A DNA stretch of 12,102 bases from Baffinella frigidus (GCA_026770585.1 MU647209.1:92506-104607); one strand, 5' to 3'. Counted from the first letter of the stretch, positions 6,001-9,773 are shown. Program-made: numbers and translations. Notes: generated by a model not told the origin, from the sequence alone.

Positions 6001-8597
6001 TCGGTCTTTGTACCGTCTTTGTACCGTCTTTGTACCGAGCAATTCGGAAGTAGTCCCAGCTGGTCGAAATGTCGCATGATGGCATGTCATCATGCGACAT
6101 TTCGACCAGCTGTTTGGTCAAACTCCGAAGCCTTCTGTGCGGGCACCCTCCGTGTTTCCTTTTTAAGGTTTAGGGTTTGGGAGTTTGAACGCTCCAACGA
6201 GTCCGTCGGAAATAGCTACAGTCCACCTACCCTAACACATACCCGTCGGGGCCGGACTGGTTGAGTATGTGTGGAGGGTAGGTATGCGTCATGGTGTCCA
6301 CCCTTCAGGCATACTTCCTTGCAGGGGGGAATCGGGGGCCGGCCGAAGGAGTATGTGTGGAGGGTAGGTATGCGTTATGGTGTCCACCCTTGGCTCCAAC
6401 AAGTCCGTCGGCAATAGCTGCCGGGGACTACGCTAGTTCTGAGGGTGGTCAATTGCAAAAGTCAACTCCCCAGTGCCGCGAGGTCAACTTTTGGAAGAAT
6501 ACCCGTTTTCGGGCTATTCTGCAAGGGTGTCAACTTATGATTGCTCACGGTCACGTCTAAAGTAGTTCCGACCTGGTAGTCCTGTTCCCGGCCTTTTTCG
6601 GGTATCACGTTTCGGGTTTCGGAAATAGTGTTTAGGGTTCAAGGGTTAGGGTTTCGGGTTTCGGGTCTCGGGATTACCCAGTACTGGCCGGCGGTGTCGG
6701 TGCCCCATCCGACGACTGAGATCCCTATTCTTTCTTCAAGGATGCGATGCGGCAATTTCCGATGCGAATTCCTTCATTTTCGGTGCAGAAGTGAACCTAC
6801 CGATTTGAATGGAACTCGTCGCTCGCGCTCCTAGCGTAGAGCGCTGTGTAGAGAAGTTGGCCGCGGGAAATAATGGAAAATCGAGAAATTGGAGCCATTT
6901 TGTCAACTTTTGAGAAATTTAGTACCATGAGTTTCTCAAAAGTGGCCAAAATGGCTCCAATTTCCCCATTTTCCCATTTTTCGGTGGCCAACTTCTCTGC
7001 ACAGCGCTCTATCTACGGTGCTAACGATTGCATCGGAGCCAGGCACAACCTCGGGATCGAGATGCAGTGCTCGTTCGCCACCCCGGACATGACATGCTAT
7101 CTTACGGGCGGAACATGCGATCTTAACCTCTACATAGCTTTACCATAACACCGAACCCACCCGTACGATAGCGAAAAGGCGAATCAATTTAAAAGCCAAT
7201 CCGCATTCAACCAGGCCAGCAAAAAGGTGGTTTCATTTCAACGTGTTCCCGCACGGTGGATTTAATTTCGGACCAAGACAGAATCTGTCCCGCTATCTTA
7301 GGCTCCCCACGCGGAAGGTACGGGTGTATATGCTATTTTAGGCATCGAATGATGCTATCTTACGCCTTTTTATCAGGACAGATTCAGGTATGGTCCGAGA
7401 TGAGATTCCTGGGACATGGGCTTCGAAACTGAGATAATTGACGTGTTCATACAATTTAAGGAATTAAACTAAAAATAAAATATTTGTATGTGAAATCAGG
7501 CACAACCTCGGCATCGAAATGCAGTGCTCGTTCGCCACCCCCGACATGAAACGCGATCCCAAGGCCCACCTCGCCGCCTCCCCCCCGGTCCCTAAGGTAT
7601 GGGATCCAAACACCCTTGAGCCCTAAACCCTGAACCTTGGACCCTGAACCCTGGACCCTTAACTCTGAACCCTGAACCCTGAACCCTGAACCCTGGACCC
7701 TGGTCCCTTAGCTCTGAACCTTGAACCGTGCACCCTGAACCCTGAACCCTGAACCCTGGACCTTTAGCTCTGAACCCTGAACCCTAAACCTTGAACCCTT
7801 AGCTCTGAACCCTGCACCCTTAGCTCTGAACCCCGAACCCTGCACCCTGAACCCTTAGCTCTGAACCCTGAACCCTGAACCCTGCACCCTGAACCCTGAA
7901 CCCTGAACCCTGAACCCTGAACCCTGAACCCTGAACCCTGAACCCTGAACCCCAAACCCCAAACCCTAAACCTAAACCTCGCCGCCTCGATGCAAACGAG
8001 ACATGTTTTAGATCTGACCAGTTTTGTGTTTTGAGGTTGACGATCGATAAATTCCAAAATACTAAGCCCTGAACCCTAAACCCCAACCTCCCTAAACCCT
8101 AAACCCCAACAGATCCGGAAGGGACCTAACACAACCACAGCAACCCCGCCACCGGGATTGTTAAATACAGTCCACCTACCCTAACACAGGCTACCGTAAC
8201 ACACACTTACCCTCCACACATACTCCTTCGGCCGGCCCCCGATTTCCCCCTGCAAGGAAGTATGCCTGAAGGGTGGACACCATAACGCATACCTACCCTC
8301 CACACATACTCAATCAGTCCGGCCCCGACGGGTATGTGTTAGGGTAGGTCCACTGTAAACTCTGTTACCTAAACCAAGCTCCGTAGTACTAATCCTTTCC
8401 TGGCTTAGCAACCCGCCCGGCCCCGGATTTTTCCGGTTCACTGTTAAAAAAACCCGCCGGGGTTGATCACGTGACCCTCGACTTTTCTCCATCAGGTGAA
8501 GAAGGGGACCTACCACAACTACGCCCACCCTTGCCGCACCCCGCCGGGCCCCGGCCCCGCTTCGTCCTTGATCACGACCCCCCTCCCGCACACGTGA
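729..8597 (+). CDS. CTSZ-like: Cathepsin Z/X-like cysteine peptidase, C-terminal part of a split gene (exons A-G), 5' end outside window
   Basis: Seven exons can be chained in one reading direction: 729-773, 1501-1578, 2636-2743, 4253-4336, 5154-5218, 7500-7596 and 8496-8597. Joined, they give a collinear C-terminal half of a papain-family (C1) peptidase of the cathepsin Z/X type. The order is a CETC cysteine-rich stretch, ADEYGS, VGGADKMKAEIF, GPISCG, FENYKGGVFE, DHEISVVGWG with the catalytic His, RNSWGSYWGEKG with the catalytic Asn, and NLGIEMQCSFATP. Cathepsin Z enzymes are lysosomal or secreted carboxypeptidases; location here is inferred from the family only. The exons carrying the signal peptide, propeptide and catalytic Cys must lie left of the window. 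All proposed introns begin with GT and end with AG, and phases agree at each junction. Splice choices are inference from homologue length; the family assignment is strong. Whether the gene is functional is not shown, but the chosen exons contain no stop or frameshift. Confidence 0.82.
953..1036. repeat. Imperfect fold-back
   Basis: GTGATATATGACTCTGGGT near 953 pairs imperfectly with the reverse complement of ACCCTGAGTCTATCAC ending at 1036. GTGAC/GTCGCC blocks also pair further in. The arms contain indels, so this is less certain than the other hairpins. It is followed by the block GGCAACGAAAATTACTACAC, which recurs in the fold-back at 3606-3769. Confidence 0.45.
1094..1233. mobile_element. 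Fold-back element with TCTAGCGCTG termini
   Basis: Terminal arms 1094-1111 and 1216-1233 are complementary with one mismatch (TCTAGCGCTG(T/C)CTCAGTC), giving an element of about 140 bp. The interior contains AAAGTTGAC/GTCAACTT blocks. An element of similar design (GCTCTGCCT ... AGGCAGAGC, with GTTGAC inside) lies at 9117-9263. Confidence 0.65.
1239..1259 (+). pseudogene. Truncated copy of exon A end
   Basis: TTCGGCCTCTGCGAGACGTGC repeats the last 21 bases of exon A (FGLCETC) exactly. It is then followed by GCTTTACAA, the intron-end block, instead of the exon A donor. It sits immediately after the 1094-1233 fold-back. It is read as a duplicated exon donor edge without its own donor. Confidence 0.75.
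1501..1578 (+). CDS. CTSZ-like: Exon B: PGTCSAVTSYNRYYADEYGS segment
   Basis: After the CAG at 1498-1500, 26 codons read DPNPFLPGTCSAV then TSYNRYYADEYGS, a typical cathepsin Z region before the GPISCG block. Donor GTGGAC at 1579 would join AGT to exon C as EYGS-VGGADKMKAE, which matches the compact spacing of homologues. The frame continues to 1617 (VDGGRDTDISGAK) before GTGTGTG, so a later donor adding 13 residues is an alternative, and the joined frame is the same. Splice choice is inference. Confidence 0.7.
1757..1825 (+). pseudogene. Second copy of exon B 3' part (NRYYADEYGSVNGGRD...)
   Basis: Twenty-three codons repeat the exon B end and its downstream extension. Five of six differences from 1549-1617 are third-position synonymous changes; the sixth is D to N. 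There is no obvious AG acceptor immediately upstream, so it is probably not an exon on its own. Two weaker relatives of the GTGGACG...GCCAAGGTGTGT edge lie around 1698-1735 and 1880-1920. Together they make a ladder of donor-edge copies. Confidence 0.75.
2073..2231. mobile_element. Fold-back element with 23-bp arms
   Basis: GGAATATCGTTCTAATTTAG... (2073-2095) pairs with the reverse complement of 2208-2231 (ending GAACGTTATTTCC) with one mismatch or indel. A second pairing (GGTACAA/TTGTACC) lies inside. The interior is AT-rich. No ORF. Confidence 0.75.
2294..2350 (+). pseudogene. Exon C start copy 1 (frameshifted)
   Basis: After CAG at 2291-2293, the sequence repeats the exon C start through KMKAEIFARGPISC. 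One base is missing in the first four codons, breaking the frame with respect to the acceptor. The A-R codons differ synonymously from exon C (GCG CGC versus GCC CGG). It stops at 2350, where an unrelated, weakly self-complementary stretch begins. Confidence 0.8.
2491..2562 (+). pseudogene. Exon C start copy 2 (24 intact codons)
   Basis: After CAG at 2488-2490, the 24 codons read VGGADKMKAEIFAGGPISCG then VHVT. Compared with exon C, seven of eight codon differences are synonymous and one changes R to G. The copy ends where the 61-bp hairpin 2561-2621 begins, so it lacks the FENYKGGVFE part and a donor. It is a possible decoy or ancestral acceptor. Confidence 0.85.
2561..2621. repeat. 61-bp hairpin between two exon C copies
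   Basis: CCATAAATGTATT (2561-2573) and AATACATTTATGG (2609-2621) are perfect 13-bp inverted complements. The hairpin starts within the last codon of copy 2 and is followed, 14 bases later, by the CAG acceptor of exon C. It lies exactly between two versions of the same exon start. Confidence 0.8.
2636..2743 (+). CDS. CTSZ-like: Exon C: GPISCG and NYKGGVFE segment
   Basis: Thirty-six codons begin VGGADKMKAEIFARGPISCG and end VTDAFENYKGGVFE. The GPISCG cysteine and the (N)Y.GGV(F/Y)E motif are hallmarks of cathepsin Z. Acceptor CAG is at 2633-2635. The donor would be GTCTGG at 2744, phase 0, joining to exon D as GGVFE-TSFDPFVF. Alternative downstream donor-edge copies at 3170 and 3278 exist; the one at 3279 (GTGAGA) fits the donor consensus better, but it follows only a fragment of the exon. 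No stop or frameshift is seen. Confidence 0.88.
2849..2941. mobile_element. ~94-bp GGAACA...TGTTCC element, copy 1
   Basis: It begins GGAACACGCAAGGCAGTCAC and ends GGCGGGGCTGTTCC. The short termini GGAACA/TGTTCC are inverted and the centre is the palindrome GCGTGACCGGTCACGC. A second copy lies at 4123-4216 with most of its bases shared. It is small, non-coding and repeated, so MITE-like. Confidence 0.75.
3087..3170 (+). pseudogene. Exon C copy 3 (donor half) plus duplicated intron start
   Basis: Twenty-eight codons read EIFARGAISCG, then VLEVADAFE, then NYKGGVFE, with one codon more than exon C. The following ~70 bases (3171-3240: GTCTGGGGTCGAGGGTTTAG...) repeat the start of the intron after exon C almost exactly. 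This is therefore a segmental copy of an exon-intron junction. It has no acceptor directly upstream; GGGTTGA repeats abut it. Confidence 0.85.
3246..3278 (+). pseudogene. Exon C copy 4 (DFENYTGGVFE) with strong donor
   Basis: Eleven codons repeat the end of exon C with K to T. They are followed by GTGAGAG, the best donor consensus of the set. It lies directly after the duplicated intron start of copy 3. It could serve as an alternative donor only if a suitable acceptor were used upstream. Confidence 0.75.
3423..3482 (+). pseudogene. Exon C copy 5 (degenerate)
   Basis: Twenty codons read ISWGVHVTDELENWKGGVFE. The GPISCG cysteine has become W and the tyrosine of NYKGG has become W, so this copy shows amino-acid decay unlike copy 2. 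GTTCAGG follows in donor position. Confidence 0.75.
3606..3769. mobile_element. Large fold-back element with TATTTCTGAGAAATA palindromes
   Basis: CTGATCTCATCC at 3606 pairs with GGGATGAGATCAG ending 3769. GTATTTCTGAGAAATACGAT and its complement form a second matched block, and GCAACGAAAATTACTACAC pairs with GTGTAGCAATTTTCGTTGC around the centre. The arm block GGCAACGAAAATTACTACAC is also present at 1042-1061, suggesting a family. Confidence 0.8.
4059..4123 (+). pseudogene. Duplicated acceptor edge of exon D (TSFDP copy)
   Basis: This 65-base segment matches 4218-4283, including the CAG acceptor and the first codons (ACA TCC TTC GAC CCG, giving TSFDP). It then diverges to a TAG stop at 4121-4123, where the 94-bp element begins. 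It is a tandem copy of an intron end plus exon start. Confidence 0.8.
4123..4216. mobile_element. ~94-bp GGAACA...TGTTCC element, copy 2, between two copies of the exon D acceptor edge
   Basis: Same element as 2849-2941, differing by scattered substitutions (for example GTGGGCGTTCACG for GCGGGCGCTCACG). It separates a 65-base segment (4059-4123) from its near-identical duplicate (4218-4283). It therefore sits at the junction of a local duplication. Confidence 0.8.
4253..4336 (+). CDS. CTSZ-like: Exon D: catalytic histidine exon (DHEISVVGWG)
   Basis: Twenty-eight codons read TSFDPFVFLL, then DHEISVVGWG, then TDTTGQYW. The H of DHEIS is the catalytic histidine of papain-like peptidases, and the following SVVGWG is highly conserved. 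Acceptor CAG is at 4250-4252; donor GTACTC is at 4337, right after TGG. Joined in phase 0 to exon E it gives QYW-VGRNSWG. A decayed copy with an in-frame TAG lies at 4438-4470 and an inverted copy on the other strand at 6599-6723. Confidence 0.92.
4438..4470 (+). pseudogene. Decayed exon D end copy with stop
   Basis: GGGCACCGACAGCTATGGG-type codons (GTDSYGQY) repeat the end of exon D, but TGG has become TAG. The following GTACTCCCGAAAACC repeats the intron start. Another duplicated donor edge, clearly not coding. Confidence 0.7.
4655..4822. mobile_element. 168-bp fold-back element, copy 1
   Basis: It is flanked by TTAATAGGGTAACGGCC on the left and GGCCGTTAGCCTATGAA on the right. Long arms pair across most of the length around a TTTTTGGTCCTAGGATC centre. 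It is 168 bp, like copy 2 (5564-5731), and differs from it at only two positions by my reading. Short termini, no ORF of its own and high identity mark a recently active MITE-like family. The ends carry GT (left) and AG (right) at matching places of the arms. Confidence 0.92.
4941..4979 (+). pseudogene. Degenerate copy of exon E start (VGWNSSESYWGAK)
   Basis: After CAG at 4938-4940, thirteen codons read VGWNSSESYWGAK against VGRNSWGSYWGEK of exon E. The conserved W after the active-site Asn is changed to S. It runs straight into the 14-bp minisatellite. A shorter, frameshifted relative (TTGGGAACTCGTGGGG) lies at about 4845-4864. Confidence 0.8.
4976..5100. repeat. 14-bp minisatellite (GAAGACCGAAAACC)n
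   Basis: About nine units of GAAGACCGAAAACC and shortened variants. The first unit overlaps the end of the degenerate exon E copy (GCGAAGACC), suggesting the array grew from that junction. It yields K-P-K-T-E-rich open frames on the plus strand and F-R-F-S-V on the minus strand that are not genes. Confidence 0.9.
5154..5218 (+). CDS. CTSZ-like: Exon E: catalytic asparagine exon (RNSWGSYWGEKG)
   Basis: From CAG at 5151-5153 the codons read VGRNSWGSYWGEKG then FFRIRMHK. NSWG carries the active-site Asn and Trp of C1 peptidases. I place the donor at GTATCC (5219), inside the AAG codon. Joined to exon F this regenerates AAG and gives RIRMHK-HNLGIEMQC, the spacing expected in the family. Without splicing the frame would run to a TGA at 5256-5258. 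Donor choice is inference from phase and homologue length. Confidence 0.88.
5355..5390 (+). pseudogene. Duplicated exon E end (FRIRMHNYPSPS)
   Basis: TTCCGCATCCGCATGCACAA repeats the end of exon E and its intron start. There are two differences in this stretch: AAG to AAT, which removes the GT donor, and a synonymous-type TAT to TAC. A separate duplicate of the following intron, 5239-5332 matching 5473-5563 (TGGACCAAACCCCG...), flanks it. Confidence 0.8.
5391..5472. repeat. 26-bp minisatellite, three units
   Basis: Three units of CTAAGCCTAAACCCTGATAC followed by TACCCC, with small variations. It lies between the duplicated exon E end and the second copy of the TGGACCAAACCCCG segment. Confidence 0.8.
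5564..5731. mobile_element. 168-bp fold-back element, copy 2
   Basis: Same length and orientation as 4655-4822, with two base differences seen (A/G near the centre, C/T near the right arm). It starts exactly at the end of the duplicated TGGACCAAACCCCG segment. It is non-coding; the open frame through it arises from the palindromic arms. Confidence 0.92.
5982..6057. repeat. Hairpin with triplicated GTCTTTGTACC loop
   Basis: Arms 5982-6004 and 6035-6057 are complementary with two mismatches (GGGACTCCTTCAGAATTGCT...). The loop is built of three tandem 11-mers GTCTTTGTACC. Related sequence occurs inverted at 4570-4635. Confidence 0.8.
6057..6112. repeat. Perfect 25-bp hairpin, 6-nt loop
   Basis: CAGCTGGTCGAAATGTCGCA... 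at 6057-6081 is perfectly complementary to 6088-6112, with loop GCATGT. It abuts the preceding hairpin, sharing its last base. No associated ORF; function unknown. Confidence 0.9.
6217..6391. mobile_element. Terminal-repeat element (TACAGTCCACCTACCC type), rearranged copy
   Basis: It begins TACAGTCCACCTACCCTAAC and contains two direct copies of a GAGTATGTGTGGAGGGTAGG...GGTGTCCACCCTT segment. Its first ~150 bases match the reverse complement of the element at 8166-8357. The right terminal repeat is missing. It is flanked by a 27-bp direct repeat, 6191-6217 and 6393-6419, with two mismatches. Confidence 0.75.
6599..6723 (-). pseudogene. Inverted copy of exon D end plus intron start
   Basis: The reverse complement reads ISVVGWGTDTAGQYW (6678-6722), then GTAATCCC and the CCCGAAACC-rich intron through CGTGATACCCGAAA. 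This matches 4292-4413 at roughly 90 percent by eye. It lacks the catalytic His codon and lies on the opposite strand inside the E-F intron. It could pair with the sense exon D in the pre-mRNA. Confidence 0.88.
6832..7015. mobile_element. 184-bp fold-back element with TAGAGCGCT-type ends
   Basis: Arms 6832-6920 and 6926-7015 pair with scattered mismatches; shared blocks include GAGCGCTGTG, AGAGAAGTTGGCC, GAAATTGGAGCCATTTTG and ACTTTTGAGAAA. The ends resemble those of the element at 10635-10812 (GTAGAGCGCTTGCGG), so both may belong to one TA-flanked family. Confidence 0.82.
7043..7094 (+). pseudogene. Exon F copy cut by a 77-bp element
   Basis: After CCAG, G plus 16 codons read HNLGIEMQCSFATPDM. 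All three codon differences from exon F in this stretch (GGG/GGC, GAG/GAA, CCG/CCC) are synonymous. Two further codon-length bases later the 77-bp element begins, so the rest of the exon is missing. Confidence 0.85.
7096..7172. mobile_element. 77-bp GCTATCTTACGGG element, copy 1
   Basis: Imperfect inverted ends GCTATCTTACGGGCGG and CCCACCCGTACGATAGC. The same length and ends recur at 9697-9773. In both places it truncates a copy of an exon that reappears further downstream after TGAAATCAG. Related fragments (GCTATCTTA, GATGCTATCTTACGCC) occur at 7293-7372. Confidence 0.82.
7269..7397. repeat. Fold-back with CGGACCA arms
   Basis: CGGACCAAGACAGAATCTGTCC (7269-7290) pairs imperfectly with 7376-7397 (GGACAGATTCAGGTATGGTC...). 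Fragments of the GCTATCTTA family lie between the arms. Confidence 0.65.
7500..7596 (+). CDS. CTSZ-like: Exon F: HNLGIEMQCSFATPDM segment
   Basis: After TGAAATCAG, one base completes the split AAG codon, and 32 codons follow: HNLGIEMQCSFATPDM, then KRDPKAHLAA, then SPPVPK. NLGIE..CSFATP is the normal C-terminal end of the peptidase domain. The residues after it are an extension not typical of animal cathepsin Z. The donor is GTATGG at 7597. If the intron were retained the frame would end soon, at a TAA near 7630, so a short alternative C-terminus is possible. Confidence 0.85.
7617..7975. repeat. Interstitial telomere-like array (CCCTGAA, CCCTTAG, CCCTAAA variants)
   Basis: About fifty heptamer-like units. 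CCCTGAA dominates, with CCCTGGA, CCCTTAGCTCTGAA and CCCTGCA variants that themselves form higher-order repeats. On the minus strand it gives long G-F-R-V-Q-G open frames, which are not genes. Confidence 0.9.
8113..8157 (+). pseudogene. Decayed exon G start copy
   Basis: After CAG at 8110-8112, ATCCGGAAGGGACCTAACAC followed by AACCAC resembles the exon G start (GTGAAGAAGGGGACCTACCA followed by CAAC). It reads IRKGPNTT in frame. The terminal-inverted-repeat element begins nine bases after it, so it follows the same copy-element-exon order as elsewhere. Confidence 0.6.
8166..8357. mobile_element. ~190-bp terminal-inverted-repeat element
   Basis: It starts TACAGTCCACCTACCCTAAC and ends GTTAGGGTAGGTCCACTGTA, which are inverted repeats of about 25 bp with few mismatches. 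The interior has no ORF. Its reverse complement matches most of 6217-6391. It is a non-autonomous DNA-transposon-like element. Confidence 0.85.
8496..8597 (+). CDS. CTSZ-like: Exon G: proline-rich C-terminus and stop
   Basis: After ATCAG, 33 codons read VKKGTYHNYAHPCRT, then PPGPGPASSLITT, then PLPHT, ending TGA (8595-8597). It is in phase 0 with exon F (PVPK-VKKG). This is a lineage-specific tail outside the peptidase fold, with no recognised domain. Support comes from the acceptor, the phase and the presence of copies at 8113 and 8712. It remains the least certain exon, and termination after exon F is the alternative. Confidence 0.6.
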   Translation: MKKGTYHNYAHPCRTPPGPGPASSLITTPLPHT

Positions 8598-8711
8598 CCC
8601 CCCACCCCCAACGTTTTGGGGGTTCAGGGTTGCAGGGTTGAAGGGTGTGGGGTTGCAGATTTTTTTTTGGGGGGGAGTGCTAAACTTAAACCGAGTATAG
8701 TCGAAAATCCT

Positions 8712-8772
8712 ACCCGGCCGCCCGGCCCCGCCCCCGCCTCGTCATTGATCACGCCCCCCCTCCCGCACACGT
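8712..8772 (+). pseudogene. Copy of exon G tail (frameshifted)
   Basis: CCGCCCGGCCCCGCCCCCGC, then CTCGTCATTGATCACG, then CCCTCCCGCACACGTAA, repeats 8540-8597 with a frameshift and TGA changed to TAA. A shorter remnant (CTCCTGCACACGTAACCCC) is at 8898-8916. Confidence 0.75.
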
Positions 8773-8945
8773 AACCCCCACCCCCAAACCCCAACCCCTG
8801 AACCCCTGAACCCAAACTCTTACCCCCAAACCCCGAACCTTAAACCTCAAACCCCAAACCCCAAACAGTAAACACTCAGCCCCAAACACTAAACCCCCTC
8901 TCCTGCACACGTAACCCCAAACCCCCAACCCCCAACCCCGAAACC
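8766..8945. repeat. C-rich degenerate telomere-like repeats
   Basis: Irregular CCCCAAACC, CCCTGAACC and CCCCCAACC units. On the minus strand these give G-rich open frames that I do not treat as genes. Confidence 0.75.
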
Positions 8946-9042
8946 CTGCACCTCGCCCGCAAGCTAGCAAGGCCAGAACCTTCGTTGAAGACTGTGGGGT
9001 CGATCGATGTGTTCGGTTGGGTCGAATAACGTGCCAAATTAG

Positions 9043-9115
9043 ATACCCGAAATGAATCACATACCCGAAATAAATCAGATACCCGAAATAAATCAGATAC
9101 CCGAAATCGGATACC
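9043..9115. repeat. 18-bp minisatellite (ATACCCGAAATAAATCAG)
   Basis: Three full units at 9043, 9061 and 9079 and a partial one at 9097, with G/A and C/G variations. The minus strand yields an F-R-V-S-D-L repeat frame, a by-product. Confidence 0.9.
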
Positions 9116-9116
9116 T

Positions 9117-9263
9117 TGCTCTGCCTGACTTGGGTTGACATTTCGTTTTCGATCCAAACGTTAACGGACTCGCGATCCAAAAGTTGACAGATTTGCCCCA
9201 AACCCCTGGGGGGTTCAGTTCCGGTCTCGTCAAATTGACGAGACCAAACCGTGTGAGGCAGAG
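9117..9263. repeat. Fold-back with GCTCTGCCT/AGGCAGAGC ends and inner hairpin
   Basis: TTGCTCTGCCTGAC on the left pairs with GTGAGGCAGAGCTAA on the right. Inside, 9223-9233 and 9235-9245 form a perfect 11-bp hairpin (GGTCTCGTCAA/TTGACGAGACC). It is similar in design to 1094-1233. Confidence 0.6.
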
Positions 9264-9329
9264 CTAAGCCCTAGAGCTACGCCATCCGCGAGGTCGAAAG
9301 GGGGGTTGCCGCACTCGGATCTGGTACTG

Positions 9330-9336
9330 AGAGAGG

Positions 9337-9388
<52 letters not shown>

Positions 9389-9484
9389 AAGACAGAGAGA
9401 GAGAGAGAGAGAGAGGGTGTGTGTGTGTGAGAGAGAGAGAGAAAAAGAGAGAGAGAGAGAGGGTGTGTGTGTGTGAGAGAGAGA
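9330..9484. repeat. Compound GA/GT microsatellite in three cycles
   Basis: (GA)n is followed by GGTGTGTGTGTGTGA. The GGTGTGTGTGTGTGA block occurs three times, each time followed by a GA run. The higher-order cycle of about 60-80 bases means this was amplified as a unit, not only by slippage. Confidence 0.95.
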
Positions 9485-9525
9485 CTAGCAAAGAGTGGTA
9501 CGCCGCCCGACCATGTCCAGGACAT

Positions 9526-9581
9526 CTCAGAGTGTATGTTGGATCGGAACACGCGTGTTCAGATCCAACATACACTCTGAG
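9526..9581. repeat. Near-perfect 56-bp palindrome (cruciform-capable)
   Basis: Arms 9526-9553 and 9554-9581 (CTCAGAGTGTATGTTGGATC...) are complementary with one mismatch and no loop; the centre is ACGCGT. Part of the arm (GTGTATGTTGGATC) recurs at 9580-9592 and 9622-9635. Confidence 0.9.
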
Positions 9582-9595
9582 TGTATGTTGGGTCA

Positions 9596-9676
9596 CGTCT
9601 TTCGCCGGCATGTATCTGAATTGTATGTTGGATCTGAACAATTGGCGCCAGTTCAGATACATGCCGGCGAAAGACG
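9596..9676. repeat. Perfect 25-bp inverted repeat whose right arm is exon sequence
   Basis: CGTCTTTCGCCGGCATGTAT... (9596-9620) is perfectly complementary to 9652-9676. The right arm encodes FRYMPAKD, the start of a copy of the next exon, so exon DNA has been inverted next to itself. Confidence 0.9.
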
Positions 9677-9696
9677 TTCCTGCGAGCTACGGCCGT
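9652..9696 (+). pseudogene. Partial copy of the YMSAKDVPASY exon
   Basis: Codons read FRYMPAKDVPASYGR. Against 9818-9850 the shared YM.AKDVPASY stretch has three synonymous changes and one amino-acid change (S to P). The copy is interrupted by the 77-bp element at 9697. Confidence 0.82.
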
Positions 9697-9773
9697 GCTA
9701 TCTTACGGGTGTTACATGTTTTCTCGGCCTTGACATAGCTCTAACATAGCACGAAACCCACCCGCAAGATAGC
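9697..9773. mobile_element. 77-bp GCTATCTTACGGG element, copy 2
   Basis: Ends GCTATCTTACGGGTG and CACCCGCAAGATAGC are inverted with one mismatch. It has the same length as 7096-7172. It is followed within 45 bases by TGAAATCAG and the intact exon, the same downstream motif as before exon F. Confidence 0.82.

Larger units (their letters stand above)
5219..7499 (+). other. Large intron E-F packed with mobile and inverted elements
   Basis: Nearly 2.3 kb without a recognised functional exon. It contains a duplicated exon E end, a 26-bp minisatellite, the second 168-bp element, several strong hairpins, a terminal-repeat element (6217-6391), an inverted exon D copy, a fold-back at 6832-7015 and a truncated exon F copy. 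It also holds a 77-bp element. The stretch 5732-5950 shows nothing I can assign. The acceptor is TGAAATCAG ending 7499. Confidence 0.55.
7597..8495 (+). other. Intron F-G
   Basis: It opens with a long CCCTGAA/CCCTTAG array (7617-7975). It then holds a decayed exon G start (8113-8157), a ~190-bp terminal-inverted-repeat element (8166-8357) and GC-rich sequence with a Pro-tail-like fragment near 8410-8475. The acceptor ATCAG ends at 8495. Confidence 0.55.

Noticed and set aside
7764-9201. Minus-strand frames rich in GFRVQGSGFRV
   Set aside because: They are translations of CCCTGAA-type repeats, with no conserved protein.
9264-9738. R-E-R-E and S-L-S-L-rich open frames
   Set aside because: They are translations of (GA)n/(GT)n microsatellites on either strand. 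The same holds for 11342-11971.
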